A stretch of DNA of 64,000 nt. Origin: Zychaea mexicana (taxonomy: Eukaryota; Mucoromycota; Mucoromycetes; Mucorales; Lichtheimiaceae). Under the pieces are notes generated by a model that searched no databases, had not been told where the DNA came from, and saw only the letters and a list, made by a program, of their open reading frames with translations. The position numbers were made by a program, and so were the translations under genes. Position 1 is the stretch's first letter; the number at the start of each line of letters is the position of its first letter. Shown piece by piece: positions 10,759-22,318 of the stretch. The stretch covers positions 62,001 through 126,000 of the forward strand of contig NW_026516676.1 of the NCBI RefSeq assembly GCF_025766255.1. Reading direction: 5' to 3'.

Positions 10759-11877
10759 GACGAAACCCGTTAAATTCGTTAAAGTGAAAGATAAAGAGAG
10801 TTGTGTGTGGTTGCTGAAAGCAAAAAAAAAAAACAAAGTGAGAGAAAGCACTAGCTCACAAAGAAATGGGAGAGAGAGAAAGAAAAAGAAGAAGTGGGTT
10901 GCGAGCGGATGCGGCTGTTTAAAACCTTTAGGTGATATGTGTGTAAAGTGAGTGCAGGCTTAATTGACTGCGTTTTTGGGGGGGTGCGGGATGGGTCGAT
11001 GCGTGGTTGTTGTTGTTGGGGGGGATGTGGAAAGGGATGTCCATCAGCCCGACTGCTGTTGTTTCCCGAGATTGCAGTGCACATCAGTACCGTGACGGCC
11101 GGAAGCATAGCTGGAAATAATATCAGCGCTGCTGCTGCTGCTTTCTTTCTCTCTCTTCCTTTGCAACTCCCTCTATCTTTTCGTGCTTTTTTTTTTACAC
11201 TCCTTTCTCCTACTCTCTTTTTTTTTTTTCTCTCTCATTAATTGCTAGAATCCTCCACCTTTTTTTGTTGCGTTCGAGGCATTTAAAAGCTTGAAAAAAA
11301 AAGAAACACAAAAAAAGCCAACAACAACAACGGTACGTTTAATTCTTCTTTTTTTTTATTTTTCTTGCAATTATGAGTGTGATGAAGGTCAGCGACTTCT
11401 TTCTCTCTCTCTATGCAAAACTTTGCAATGAAAAAAAAAGGACAACCAATGTGACTTTGGTCATCACACACACACACACATACACAGTGTGTCTCTCTTT
11501 CTCGGTTTTTTTTTGCGTGGGTCGCTTATCGTTTCGTAACCCGTTCGACAAAAGAGCCACGTTTTTCCGAGCTGACCTGTTCTTTGCCACGTGTTGTACA
11601 GTTGCTGTTTTAGCACTGCTGGCGTTCTTTTCGATCACCCCCGGAAGAGAGAGAGACAGAGGGGAGCAGGCAAAACAGACAACAATAAAAGAAATTTCTA
11701 ACATTGTGTAATAATATCCTTTGTAGTTATTGAACAAAAGAAGAGCGACACACCCTTTCCCGATATACCACATCATACACGTATCTCTATTCCTTCCCTT
11801 CTATCTCCCTCTCTATCTCTCCTACTTTTTTAATCCCCAACTCCCTTCCATAGAAACATTACAAATCCTATTTAGAC
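10759..11877. other. Divergent promoter region of NCS1 and Ras
   Basis: 1.1 kb between divergent start codons. Long poly-T/poly-pyrimidine tracts and a CA repeat at 11466-11480 are seen. No coding frame shows conservation I can recognise. Confidence 0.5.
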
Positions 11878-13173
11878 ATGATGCTCTATAAATTAGTCGT
11901 ACTTGGAGATGGTGGTGGTAAGTTTGAACATAACGCCTGGGTTCCTTTAAAGTAATATACCCTTCTTGAAAAAAAAAACAATTGACATTTTTTCTTTTTC
12001 TTTTTTCTATATCGAAATAGTCGGCAAAGTAAGTATGAGACCTTTACCTGAAAAAGTTACATGAGAAAGCCGGTTGGACGAACCCGAACAAAAAGACAAC
12101 AGTAACCCTAACAAATTGATGCATAATCAGACCGCCTTAACAATCCAGCTTTGTCTTAACCACTTTGTCGGTATGTCATTCTTTTTTTTTTCATGATTTG
12201 CGATCCAGAGTGATTCACAGTGAAGCGCCAGCAATCCATCAATATCAAATTATATCAACCATTTGTATCAATAAACTCATTCTTATCTTTTTCTTTTTTT
12301 ATATATATATATTTAGAGGTATGGATCTAGTTTATCCATGTTGGATGAGAGGAGGAGGAGAGCCAGAAACTTTGTTAGGGAGGGAGGCGTCCTATATAGA
12401 AACTCTTGCTTTGGTGCCCTTGGTGTTTACTACATGACAACCGTTGTCATCATGGCAACACATATACTGCCATGGCAACAAATTCGTGTAAAAAAAAGCT
12501 TATATGGGACGCCTTACAGAATACATTGAAAATATATAACAGGGATAACTTATTCTTTTTTTGGAAATACGCGACACACACACACACACATATATATATA
12601 TACATATAATAATAGACATACGATCCGACGATCGAAGACTCGTACCGCAAGCAGGTCGTGATTGACGATCAACCATGCATTTTGGAAGTCTTGGATACTG
12701 CTGGCCAGGAAGAATATACTGCGCTGAGAGATCAGTGGATCAGGTAAAAAAAAAACATAAACCAGTTGTCTAGTAAATACTTTGATATTTAAAGTTGAAA
12801 CTTGAAAAACTGTAGAGACGGTGAAGGTTTCTTGCTCGTGTACTCTATCACATCCCGCTCAACATTTGAACGCATCGAACGGTTCCGTGACCAAATTTTC
12901 CGTGTGAAAGACGTGGACGATGTACCGTTAATGTTGGTCGGCAACAAATGTGACAAGGTGACAGAACGAGAGGTGACGCGTGAAGAAGGATATGCCATGG
13001 CCAAACGATTGGCTTGTGACTTTATTGAAACCTCGGCCAAGACATGTGTCAACGTCGAACGATCGTTTTATCAGGTCGTCAAAGTCATTCGTGCGCAGCG
13101 CGAAGGGTTGAATACAAGCCCGAAGCATAAGAAGGCTAAAAAGGAAAAGAAGACAAAGTGTTCAATCCTGTAA
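11878..13173 (+). CDS. RAS: Ras family small GTPase, 191 aa
   Basis: Exons 11878-11917, 12021-12028, 12131-12170, 12317-12318, 12616-12743 and 12816-13173 sum to 576 nt. The product reads '[17 protein letters not shown]' (P-loop), '[12 protein letters not shown]' (switch I/effector), '[14 protein letters not shown]' (switch II), 'LVGNKCD' and 'ETSAK', and ends in a lysine-rich tail with the CaaX box CSIL, whose Leu predicts geranylgeranylation. It is a plasma-membrane signalling GTPase, probably upstream of adenylate cyclase or MAPK modules that control growth and dimorphism. The 8-nt exon encodes part of the P-loop. A 2-nt exon (AG, completing one Glu codon) is the only canonical-splice way I found to join 'NHFV' to 'TYDPT' in frame. 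Confidence 0.93.
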
Positions 13174-13783
13174 TTCTGATTTAATTTCTCTCCCCTACTA
13201 CACTCACTCTTTTACCTTTTTCTTTATCATTACTACTATTACTACTGTGTTTTTTTTTCTTCCTTATTATCCTTATAAACAACCGATTTTCTTATATGCC
13301 ACACACACACTCGTCCCAACCACTTTGCCATTTACACGCACTCCGCCCCACCCTTTTTTTTGTTAGTTAGAAAAAAATATTAAGCAAAGAGTTATTTCGA
13401 TTTTTTTTAACTAGACAAAAAAAGAAAACTGATCAACTCGTTGTTGTTGATGGTGATGAGGGAGAGTAGCTCATACCACAGATGTTTTAGGTATGTGAGA
13501 TTCTGTACGAAAGAGAGAAGGTGTGTATAAGGAAGAGAGATAAGTGAGTGAATAGAGAATAGTAGTAAATGTGTAAGGGAAGAAAAGGAAAAAGTTAGTT
13601 CTTGTTTCGAGGTTATTGAGAGGAAGGGGAAAAAAGAGACGGTATACGAAAGAAAAATGATGGGAGAAGATAGAGAGGTGGGAGGGTTTGTGAGCATATG
13701 GTACTATCATTAAGGAAAATAATAATAATAATAATAATAATAGAAAATAAAAGTAATAATAATTTTTGGGTTGCTTGTTTCGT
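13174..13783. other. Intergenic between convergent genes
   Basis: 3' flanks of Ras and the CYRI gene. Pyrimidine-rich on the Ras side, purine-rich on the other, with an (AAT)n tract at about 13720-13742. No gene is seen. Confidence 0.5.
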
Positions 13784-15452
13784 TTAGACGGCCATAACAA
13801 GGTTCTTGACGCCCTTGGGAGTCGTGTCATCATTCAGATGCTTCGAGTTGTATCGCAAGGCAGACATGAGGTTGCTTGCGCTTGATTCTTCGGGGATGTT
13901 GAAAACACTCGTATTGGCGTTCTGGATGATCTTGACCGAGTTTTTGATCTAATTTATCATAAAAGGAGAGGTTAATGTTTTTTTTTTTGATGGAAAACAC
14001 ATCAAGCCTTCACACGTACATTGATGGGCGAGCTTTTGGAAAAGACACCGTTGGGATCAATGTGATCATATAGAATGATCGACACAACCATGACCTTTAA
14101 GCAAAAGCCAACCAATTCGGCCGACAGCGTCCGTTTCTTGCTGACAGTCTGGAAACAAGCAGCCCATAATGCGGTCAAGCAATCACCGACACTGCGCTGC
14201 AGACGGTTGTGGGTGACATACTCGGTGGTGGTGTCGATCACACACTTGAGCATCGGTGTAGGATAGGCAATGAACAACGAGATTCGGTTCGCTTGGTCAT
14301 CCTCGACCATGGCACTTTTTAGATCCGACATGCTCTCGCCATCGTCCGCCATGGATTGTCGACCCGTATAGCGACCGCGTTGTAACATTCGACGATAGTA
14401 GGAGAAATCGTTTTGCAGGGTTGGATTGCGCATCTAAGATGATCACTTTTTTTTTTAGTGCTGGTGTCAGACTAGAACCGTCCATCGAGTAGCAAGTAGT
14501 AGCAAGTAGTAGTGTGGTGGTGGTGGTGGTGGCAGAATAATTAATTAAACCCTGGTGTTACCCCAAATTATTCTCTGTTTGATTTACCTTGAGATGGTCG
14601 AATTCAAACACAAAGTCGAGAATATCGGCAAACAGCTTGGTCAAGCCCTGATGTTTTTCGAGATTCTTGCTCACTTCACCTTGACAGAGTACATTCAATA
14701 GCCGTGGCACACCTTCACCTGTATCACATACCACATCGTTGCCGTTAATTAAATTATTTGGAGGGGGGAGTGACACAAGATAGTCCCTCTCCCCCCAAGT
14801 CTTTTTAGAGCACTCCCCACACCACCACCAATCAACCCCCCCAATTTAGTAAATCTTACGCAGATCTGAGGAATAGCCGTAAATCTCGCGCAACATGTCC
14901 ACAATGGGTAGAACAGCTCGCCAGGCAATGTCTTCGTTCTCTTGGGTGGGTGAAGCGATGGCTGTGCGCACCTCCGTGGAGGCCGATGTGTAGTTGCGCA
15001 AAGAGGTCAACAGGCTTGGCCCTGGCTGGACCAGCAGCGCAGAGAGTTCCTCGTACAGTTGGCTTTCTTCGGTGGATACGGTCGTGTCTATTGTTGTTGT
15101 TGTTTGATATAGGCTGTGTTGTCAGATCGGTATATGCATCGTCATCCTCTTTCACTCCAGTAAAACCAACCGTCCTTCTCCTCCTCCTACTACAGACTCC
15201 CTTCTCTCTCTCTCTCTCTCTCTCTCTCCCTTAAAAAAAATAATGTCTTCTTCTCCACACCATATTATCACAAACATATCATCCATCCATCTTGAATATA
15301 TGAAAAAAAGATCATCCAACATCCTTGAATAACGAACAGCCCCCCCCCCCTGAAAAACACAAAAAACCTTGCTTACTTTCAATGTCAAAACTAATCTCAG
15401 GAACCATCATTTCGCCTCCGCGTAGACTCAAGCTCGATAATATTTGTCCCAT
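13784..15452 (-). CDS. CYRI: CYRI/FAM49 Rac1-binding protein, 337 aa
   Basis: Five exons (15452-15377, 15087-14860, 14718-14588, 14433-14020, 13948-13784) total 1014 nt, close to the 323 residues of animal CYRI-A/B. The start 'MGQILSSLSL' has Gly2 for myristoylation, as in CYRI-B. Exon 4 carries the family hallmark 'NDFSYYRRMLQR', whose Arg pair (R159-R160) matches the Rac1-contact arginines of mammalian CYRI-B, then 'SLFIAYPTPMLK' and 'VSIILYDHIDPNGVFSKSS'. Exon 5 has 'SVFNIPEESS' and 'LRYNSKHLNDDTTPKGVK'. In animals CYRI sequesters active Rac1 away from the SCAR/WAVE complex. Its fungal target is unknown; Rac-controlled polarity at the hyphal tip is a reasonable inference. Confidence 0.92.
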
Positions 15453-16131
15453 TTTTTTTTCTTTGGTTGCTCTCTCTCTCTCTTTTTTTTAAAGCTCGAA
15501 ATAACAAAAATAACGTTGACGGTGTACTAAAAAGATATCAAAAAACGTATTCATACACGCCAAGCAAAATAGATTAGATTGTTGTGCAAAAAGTCACCAT
15601 TGCTGTAACGTACATTTGTTTCAGTTGTTCCTGATTCGAGAGGGTTTGATGGCGGGGAAAGACTTGTTGTGTGCGGAGAGGAATTACTTTGAAGAGAAAG
15701 GTTAAGTGAAAATAAAAAGGAAAGGAAAGACGAGAAAAAAATAACAAGTTATATTTTTTTCAATGTGTGGGGGAAGAGGAGGAAGAGGAGGAGGGGGAAT
15801 GGAGATTAGCCCACGAGCCAAGATGGAGAGTAAAAGGAAGAAGAAAAAAAAAAAAAAAATCAAACAAAAAGGCGGGTGTTCGGCTCATAAGCGCTTGTGC
15901 AACCGAAGCAAAAACACATCTTCTCTCTCTCTCTCCTTTTTTCTCCTTTGCGAAGCGCGGGCCCAAAGAAGAAGCAACAGCTATTATGCTACATACTACA
16001 CTGCTACAGTAGTGTACCAAGGTCAGATCACTACGTGCACCTGTCGCAGAATACCCAATATACTGGACGCTGATGTGATATGTAGTTCTTGTTTATTATT
16101 AGTGTTATTAGTGTTGTTATTGTTGATATAA
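15453..16131. other. Intergenic: CYRI promoter and BIO2 3' flank
   Basis: Both neighbours are on the minus strand. Contains CT and poly-A tracts. No gene is recognised. Confidence 0.45.
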
Positions 16132-17847
16132 TTAAGCAGCAACCTCGGCCTTGATCTTGATGCCATCGTACTGAGGCTGGTCTGGGTTATCCGAACCTTG
16201 CTCAAAGTTAGGGGGCTTGGGAACAAGTCCTAAAATGATACGTGGTGGGGGGTGGAGGGGGAGAGAAAGGGTTAATACGTCTGTAGCCCCAAAAGCAGTA
16301 GTCATAGCAACAAATGAGATGAAAAGCTATCAAAAAGAGGAAGAGAGAGTGTGTGTGTGTGTTACCCAGGAGCTGGAACATCTTTTGGTCATCGGTAAAC
16401 TCATTGTTAGGGGTGGTCAACAACTTGTCGCCTGTAAAGATCGAGTTGGCACCGGCCATGAAGCACATGGCTTGCTCGGCGACAGAGAAGCGGACACGGC
16501 CAGCGGACAGACGGACCATGGACTGGGGCATGATGATGCGGGCAGTGGCGATCATGCGAACCATATCAAACACAGAGACCGGCTCTTGGTTTTCTAATGG
16601 CGTGCCCGGGACAGCCAACAAGGCATTGACAGGCACACTTTCCGGGTGCTTTGGCAGGTTCGACAGCGTGTACAGCAGGCCCACACGGTCCTCCTCTTGC
16701 TCGCCAAGGCCAATGATACCGCCAGAGCATACCGAGATGCCTGCATCCTGTGCATTGCCAATCGTCTCCAGCCGTTCGTCATAGGAACGGGTCGAGATGA
16801 TCTAAGGGGTACTCGCGTGTTTTAGCATCCATGTGTTGTTATCTCAAAAGTCTACTGATAAGATGAGATCTCTCTTTTTACCTTGGGATAGAATTCACGC
16901 GATGTGTCGAGATTGTGGTTGTATGCGGTCAAGCCTGCCTCTTTCAACTGCTTGGCTTGTACTTGGTCCAACATGCCCAAAGTGCAGCACACTTCCATGC
17001 CCATGCCACTAAACAATAACAGTCGCCCCCATTGTCAGACCCAACCATTTCTCTCTTTTCCCTTCCTTGGCATTGGCTGCTACATACCGAATGGCCTTGA
17101 CATAGCCTACGATCTTTTTAAAGTTTGATTTACGACCTGCAAGATCTCTCCATGCAGCACCCATACAGAATCTATACAAGAGTCAACATGAGTGAAGCGG
17201 TTTCGAGTAAAAAGATAGTGTCGAACAGAATACTTCTTCTTACCGTGTGCTTCCTGCATCCTTGGCACGCTGAGCAGCATCCAAGACCTCACCGGTGTCC
17301 AGCATCTTTTGTGCCTTGACGACAGTGTTGTATCGCGACGACTGCGGGCAGTACTTGCAGTCTTCTGTGCAGCCACCGGTCTTGATCGACAAGAGTGTGC
17401 ATTGTTGTACCTCACGGCCGTTAAAGTTCTCGCGATGCACCTTGGCCTACATGGGAAAATGACACACACACGCGCGCGCGTACGTACGTACGTAGATCCA
17501 ACATGAACACAACCGGAGTTGAGTGCTGGGAAATGATAAAATAGATAAGATGAACCCACACTTACACCATAGTACATCAGATCCATAAAGGGCGAGTCAA
17601 AGATGGCTTGGATTTCTTCACGCGTCCAGTCGTTTCTCAAGGGACTACCGGCATGGATGGCGGCAGCCGAAAGGGCTGGGGCTGCTACTGCTGCTGCTGC
17701 TGCTGCTGTTGCTGCTGTTGCTGCTGTTGCTGCTGTTGTGTTTGCGGTAGAAGCTGGAGCAACGGCAGCTAGTCGCGTTGGCGTGGCAGTGCCATAGAAG
17801 CGACGTGCTGAACGGAGTGGCTGTGTGGCGAGGCGAAAGGCAGACAT
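16132..17847 (-). CDS. BIO2: Biotin synthase, 409 aa, mitochondrial
   Basis: Six exons (17847-17566, 17446-17244, 17171-17088, 17008-16882, 16801-16366, 16229-16132) total 1230 nt. This radical-SAM enzyme inserts sulfur into dethiobiotin to give biotin. '[15 protein letters not shown]' provides the CxxxCxxC [4Fe-4S] cysteines (about C120, C124, C127). 'FCMGAAWRD', '[11 protein letters not shown]', 'YNHNLDTS' and '[11 protein letters not shown]' are the later family blocks that shape the SAM and [2Fe-2S] sites. The first 60 residues are basic and Ala/Thr-rich with simple Thr-Ala repeats, as expected of a mitochondrial presequence. It is transcribed divergently from the gene for the two preceding biotin steps, 493 bp away, which suggests co-regulation. 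Confidence 0.96.
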
Positions 17848-18340
17848 GCTATCAAGGTCAGGAGGAGAGGGGAGGTGTTGAAAGAAGAAGAAGGAAAAAA
17901 AAGAAAAAGGGAAAAAAAGTCGATGATGACGGGTTTTTTCTTTTTTTTTGGGGAGCAAAGCAAAGGGCCCAGGACCCACAGTTGCGTATTCGTTTATTAT
18001 CTCTTATGCGGTCACCCAAAAAAAAAACCGACAACAAAGGTTGGGTGGGTGGCCCTTTTCCCCTTTTCCATATCAGGGCATCTCCGAATCAGCACGGCCT
18101 GATTGGACAATGCCCTGGGAATAACAGAGAGATAACCTATCCCCCCCCAAAAGGCAGCATCCATCATCACAGTTTAGATTAAAGATCGAAGAGAGTGTGC
18201 GCGAAAACCTGACAAATCGCTACTACTACTCTGCTGAAAGAGAAAGAAACACCACCCCCCCCCACCCTTTTCTTCTTCTTTTACTTCTTTTACCTTTTCC
18301 CTTTTCCCCACCCGCACCCTTTTCAAAAGTCGATTTGGCA
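17848..18340. promoter_or_regulatory. Shared divergent promoter of the biotin genes
   Basis: 493 bp separate the ATGs of BIO2 (minus) and BIO3-BIO1 (plus). A GATTGG (inverse CCAAT) lies near 18101, GATA cores follow at about 18130, and C-rich and T-rich tracts flank each start. No operator can be named from sequence alone. Confidence 0.5.
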
Positions 18341-21147
18341 ATGCCTGCTCCATTCCACCCTACGCGTGCATTCCAGGCATACCAGATCTTTGCGGCCAAC
18401 ACGGACGTCGGCAAGACCATTCTGGCCACCGGTCTGTGTCGAGCAGCGGCACTCACGGCGAAGCAAAAGAATCGCGACGTGTTCTACCTGAAGCCTGTGC
18501 AGACGGGTTATCCTGTTGACAGTGACGAAAGGTAAACGGATCCTAATCCATTTCCCGCCCGCGCTCCCCCTTTCCACCGTTCTTCTTCACATGCAGGATA
18601 GGAAAATACCCGTCACTATTTTTTTTTTCATTTGAATTGAACGTGAAGGCACATGGAAACAAATCTGCTCATTTTTTTCTTTTAAATTCTCAGGCACGTC
18701 AAAACATATTCTTCCGGTGTCGTTCAGACAGAGACCTTGTACAAGTATGCCGACCCAGTCAGCCCTCACATTGCCACAGATAAGGTTTGTGTATATATAT
18801 ATATATCTCTCTCTCCTTCCATGTGTGGGTGTGGGAAAAAAAAGAAAAGAGGTCCAAAATGATACAAATGAGGAAGAATTAGAAGTTCACTCTAAATTCA
18901 CCAGCCTCCGCACGATGACGAGTTGATGTCAAAGACAAAGCAAAGTCTCCTCAACTGTGTGCGGCAAAGCAGGACAAAGAATGGGGCGTACGCATTCGTT
19001 GAGACGGCTGGGGGGATCCATAGCCCCGTCATGTCTGGTAAGCACTCCCAATCCAAATTGTACAAGGTTTAGCCGAACAGTGCGACCCCCGGGGAAAACG
19101 CGTTTCTCCCGCATAACCCGACTTGAAGAAACTGAAAAATCCATTTTTAGGAACACCGCAAGCTGATTTCTATCGACCTCTCCGTCTGCCATCCGTGCTG
19201 ATCGGCGACAGCAAACTGGGTGGCATTTCCACCACCCTATCCACCTATGAATCATTGGCACTGCGCGGCTACGACATTCCCTCGATCCTGCTGTTCCACA
19301 ACGGCCGATACCGCAACCACGAAATGCTTGCAACCCAACTCGATGGCCGAACCCTCGTCAGCGCCGTCCCTGCCCCACCCACGAAACTCGACGATCCAAT
19401 CAAAGAAGCCGAGTCCATGATGACATACTATGCCCAGCTCGACGAACACATGGCACCGGTCATCAAACACTTGGACAAAGTCCACGAAGCCCGCTTCGAA
19501 CGGCTGGCACAGATGGAAGAAAAGGCCAAGGACATCCTCTGGTGGCCATTCACACAGCATCAAAACGTCAAGCAAACGACCGTCGTCGACTCGGCCTACA
19601 AGGATTACTTTTTGACGTATCAAAAGTCCACCGAGACAAACGAAATGGAGCCCAAGGAAATGTTTGACAGCTGTGCCAGTTGGTGGACCCAAGGCTTGGG
19701 CCACGCGAACCCGCAATTGACATTGGCAGCCGCACGTGCTGCAGGCCGCTATGGCCACGTCATGTTCCCCGAAACCGCCAACGAGCCCGCCATGTCCTTG
19801 GCCGAACGCATCTTGGCCAAGGACACTTGGGCCTCCCGTGTATTCTTCTCGGACAATGGCAGCACCGCGATTGAGGTCGCAATCAAGATGGCTTTGCGTG
19901 CTACGGCCATACGCTATGGCTGGTCAGATAGCAAGCCCGTCGACGTACTTGGTCTGGAGGGCGGATACCATGGAGACACCATCGGTGCCATGGACGCCTG
20001 CTCACCCAATGTGTTTAACAAGAATGTGCAATGGTACAAGCCCAAGGGTCATTGGCTCCAGGCTCCCTCGATCCATATCTCCAAGGGTAAGGTCCATGTC
20101 CGTGTTCCTGATGCCATTGCTTCGAAGGGTGGCGGTACTTCTTCCGCGGCCTATGCGTCACTTGATGCAGTCTATGCTACGGACAAGCGTGGCGCAGACC
20201 CATTGGCCAATGTGTATAAAACATACATTCGCTCGCAACTCCAGGGTTTGCGCGACCAGGGTCGACACATTGGCGCTCTGTTGATGGAACCCGTGATCAT
20301 GGGCTCGGGCGGCATGATCTTTGTCGATCCCTTGTTCCAGCGTGTGTTGGTTGACACTGTCCGTGCCGAGGGTGCAGATCTGCTGGGCTACAAAGCGCAG
20401 GAGCAGGCCAAGGGCTGGCAAGGCGTGCCTGTCATTTTCGATGAGATCTTTGCTGGCTGGTACAGACTGGGTCGTCGATCCGCCTCGGACTTTTTGGGAG
20501 TGGTAAAGTCTTTCTTTTTTCTCTGTGTGAGAGAAACATCATCATGCTAAAACTATGTCCTTTAATCATCGTAGAAACCCGATATTGTTGGCTATGCCAA
20601 GACGTTGACAGGGGGTCTGGTGCCACTGGCATTGACTGTCACCAAAGAATCGTTGTTTGACATTTTCTTGTCCGACAAAAAGGAAGAATGTCTGTTGCAC
20701 GGTCACTCGTACACGGCCCATCCAATCGGTTGTTCAGTTGCGGGCGAAACCATTGACACGTTGGAACGCATGGCGCGTGTCGACAAGCCTACCGAATGGA
20801 CATCGTACCGTGACAACTGGAGCAGCAACGACACGTGGTCCATGTGGAGCCCTGCCACCGTCGATCGCTTGTCCCACATGGATAAAGTCGAAAGTGTCAT
20901 GAGTTTGGGATCGATCTTGGCGGTGGAACTCAAGGATACAGAGGGCGGTTATAACTCTATGATTTCCAAAAACATAATTCAAAAGATGCGTCACGGTGAC
21001 TTTGATGAAGGCAATGGTGCTGGTATCAACTTGTTTGCTCGGCCGTTGGGCAACGTTATCTATTTGATGACATCGCAGATAACGACGCCCGACCGTGTTC
21101 GCAAGTGTGAAGATATTCTGTTCGAATGTCTCGAGCAGAAGCTGTAG
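18341..21147 (+). CDS. BIO3-BIO1: Bifunctional dethiobiotin synthetase / DAPA aminotransferase, 779 aa
   Basis: Five exons (18341-18531, 18694-18784, 18905-19037, 19151-20502, 20575-21147) total 2340 nt. The N-terminal third is a BioD ATP-dependent carboxylase with P-loop 'FAANTDVGKT' (K25), the substrate segment 'YLKPVQTGYP' and 'ETAGGIHSPV'. From about residue 300 a class-III PLP aminotransferase (BioA) begins at 'WWPFTQHQNV', with 'DNGSTAIEVAIKMALR', 'GYHGDTIGAM', 'PVIFDEIFAGWYRLGR' and the likely Schiff-base lysine in 'GYAKTLTGG' (K598). The enzyme converts KAPA to DAPA and then to dethiobiotin, the substrate of BIO2. The same fusion is known from plants and filamentous ascomycetes. A mitochondrial location is likely, although the presequence is short. 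Confidence 0.96.
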
Positions 21148-21326
21148 AAGAACTGTTGAACATCACCTAGAACAAGTTGTAGATAGTACAATTGTACAAA
21201 AACCCCATTTCTCTTTGTAACATTACCACTAATCATTTGAGCCCCCCTCTATACTCCTCATCCACTAAACTTTCACTTTTATTACATATGTAACTGTGCA
21301 TATTTCTTTTATTATCGTTATGCATG

Positions 21327-22318
21327 TCATTTCAGCTCAATCACTTGAAAGCCGTCCTCGTCCGTCATATGTTTTTGTTGCTGCTGGCTATTGGGATACT
21401 GCTGTGATATCAGAGGATGATGGTATGAAGGTGGCGTAAGTACCCTCCGCTGTGAAGGATGTGGATGGATAGATGCAGTTGAATACAATCGCTGCTGCGA
21501 TTTGACGCGATAGAGCATATAGGCAAATGCGATCTATGAAAACGAAAAGTATATTAAGAGGGTGGCTACGTATGTCTATTCTGCCATCAAGAAAGAAAGT
21601 CTTACATTTAAAAGTAGTGTGGCCATCGATCCAACAGCAGCCCATACCACTGTTGCCTCCCACAACCGAACGCATCCTGAAATGGCCGACATTACTTCAC
21701 TCGTTGTTATTCCATCTCTTTGTTCTCCTTGTTGTTGTTGTTGTTGTTGTTCTTGTTCTTGTCGCTGCATGAAACATCCTGCAACGAACCGATCTTTGCT
21801 GATACACATGATGGACAGGTTGGCACAGCTGTTGATAAACCCGAGTACGGTCAAGACATAGTAGATCCACCAATTGATATTGAGAGAGAGTGTGTGGCCC
21901 TTGTACGACGCGAGTGTTGCAGATGCACTGACGATCATCATACACACGCTCAGTAAGCATGACGCGTAAATTGTAGGTGTGATCCAAGTATCGATCAATG
22001 CTATTGTATCGTTTGTTGAGTATTGATTAAGCTTGTACACAGACACGCGGATAGAGATATTACACTTACGAGGCCATTTGTTATCGACACAACCCCATAT
22101 TTCCCAAAGTGCTCTGATCTAAGGTAATACATGGATAACGTAGCCAGTGTCAGCCTTCTTTGCCCCTCTTAGCGATTAATATCATTTTGCTGAAATAATA
22201 CAGTAGATATTGTAACGAATGTTCGTACCATTTGAATGCCTGTCAAAAATGCTACAATCCGGTGGGGTTTTACTTCAAATCGACCACAACAACGATGCTG
22301 CTCTTTTCTGAATCCCAT
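21327..22318 (-). CDS. Four-helix membrane protein, 246 aa, unknown function
   Basis: Exons 22318-22229, 22118-22070, 22000-21606 and 21533-21327 sum to 741 nt. Hydrophobic segments lie near residues 20-40, 55-75 ('YASCLLSVCMMIVSASA'), 90-115 ('WWIYYVLTVLGF') and 160-185. A polyglutamine tract sits between helices three and four, and the cytosolic tail is Gln/His/Pro-rich ending 'DGFQVIELK'. A Cys pair 'HRCCGRF' and a 'WEIWGCVDNKWP' loop are visible. I do not recognise a named family; a tetraspan of the fungal plasma or endosomal membrane is possible. It is convergent with the biotin gene, 179 bp away. Confidence 0.65.

Noticed and set aside
15197..15229. CT repeat between CYRI exons 1 and 2 as a regulatory array
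   Set aside because: Simple pyrimidine microsatellite within an intron; no other evidence.
19252..19758. 168-codon minus-strand frame
   Set aside because: Antisense to the DAPA aminotransferase exon.
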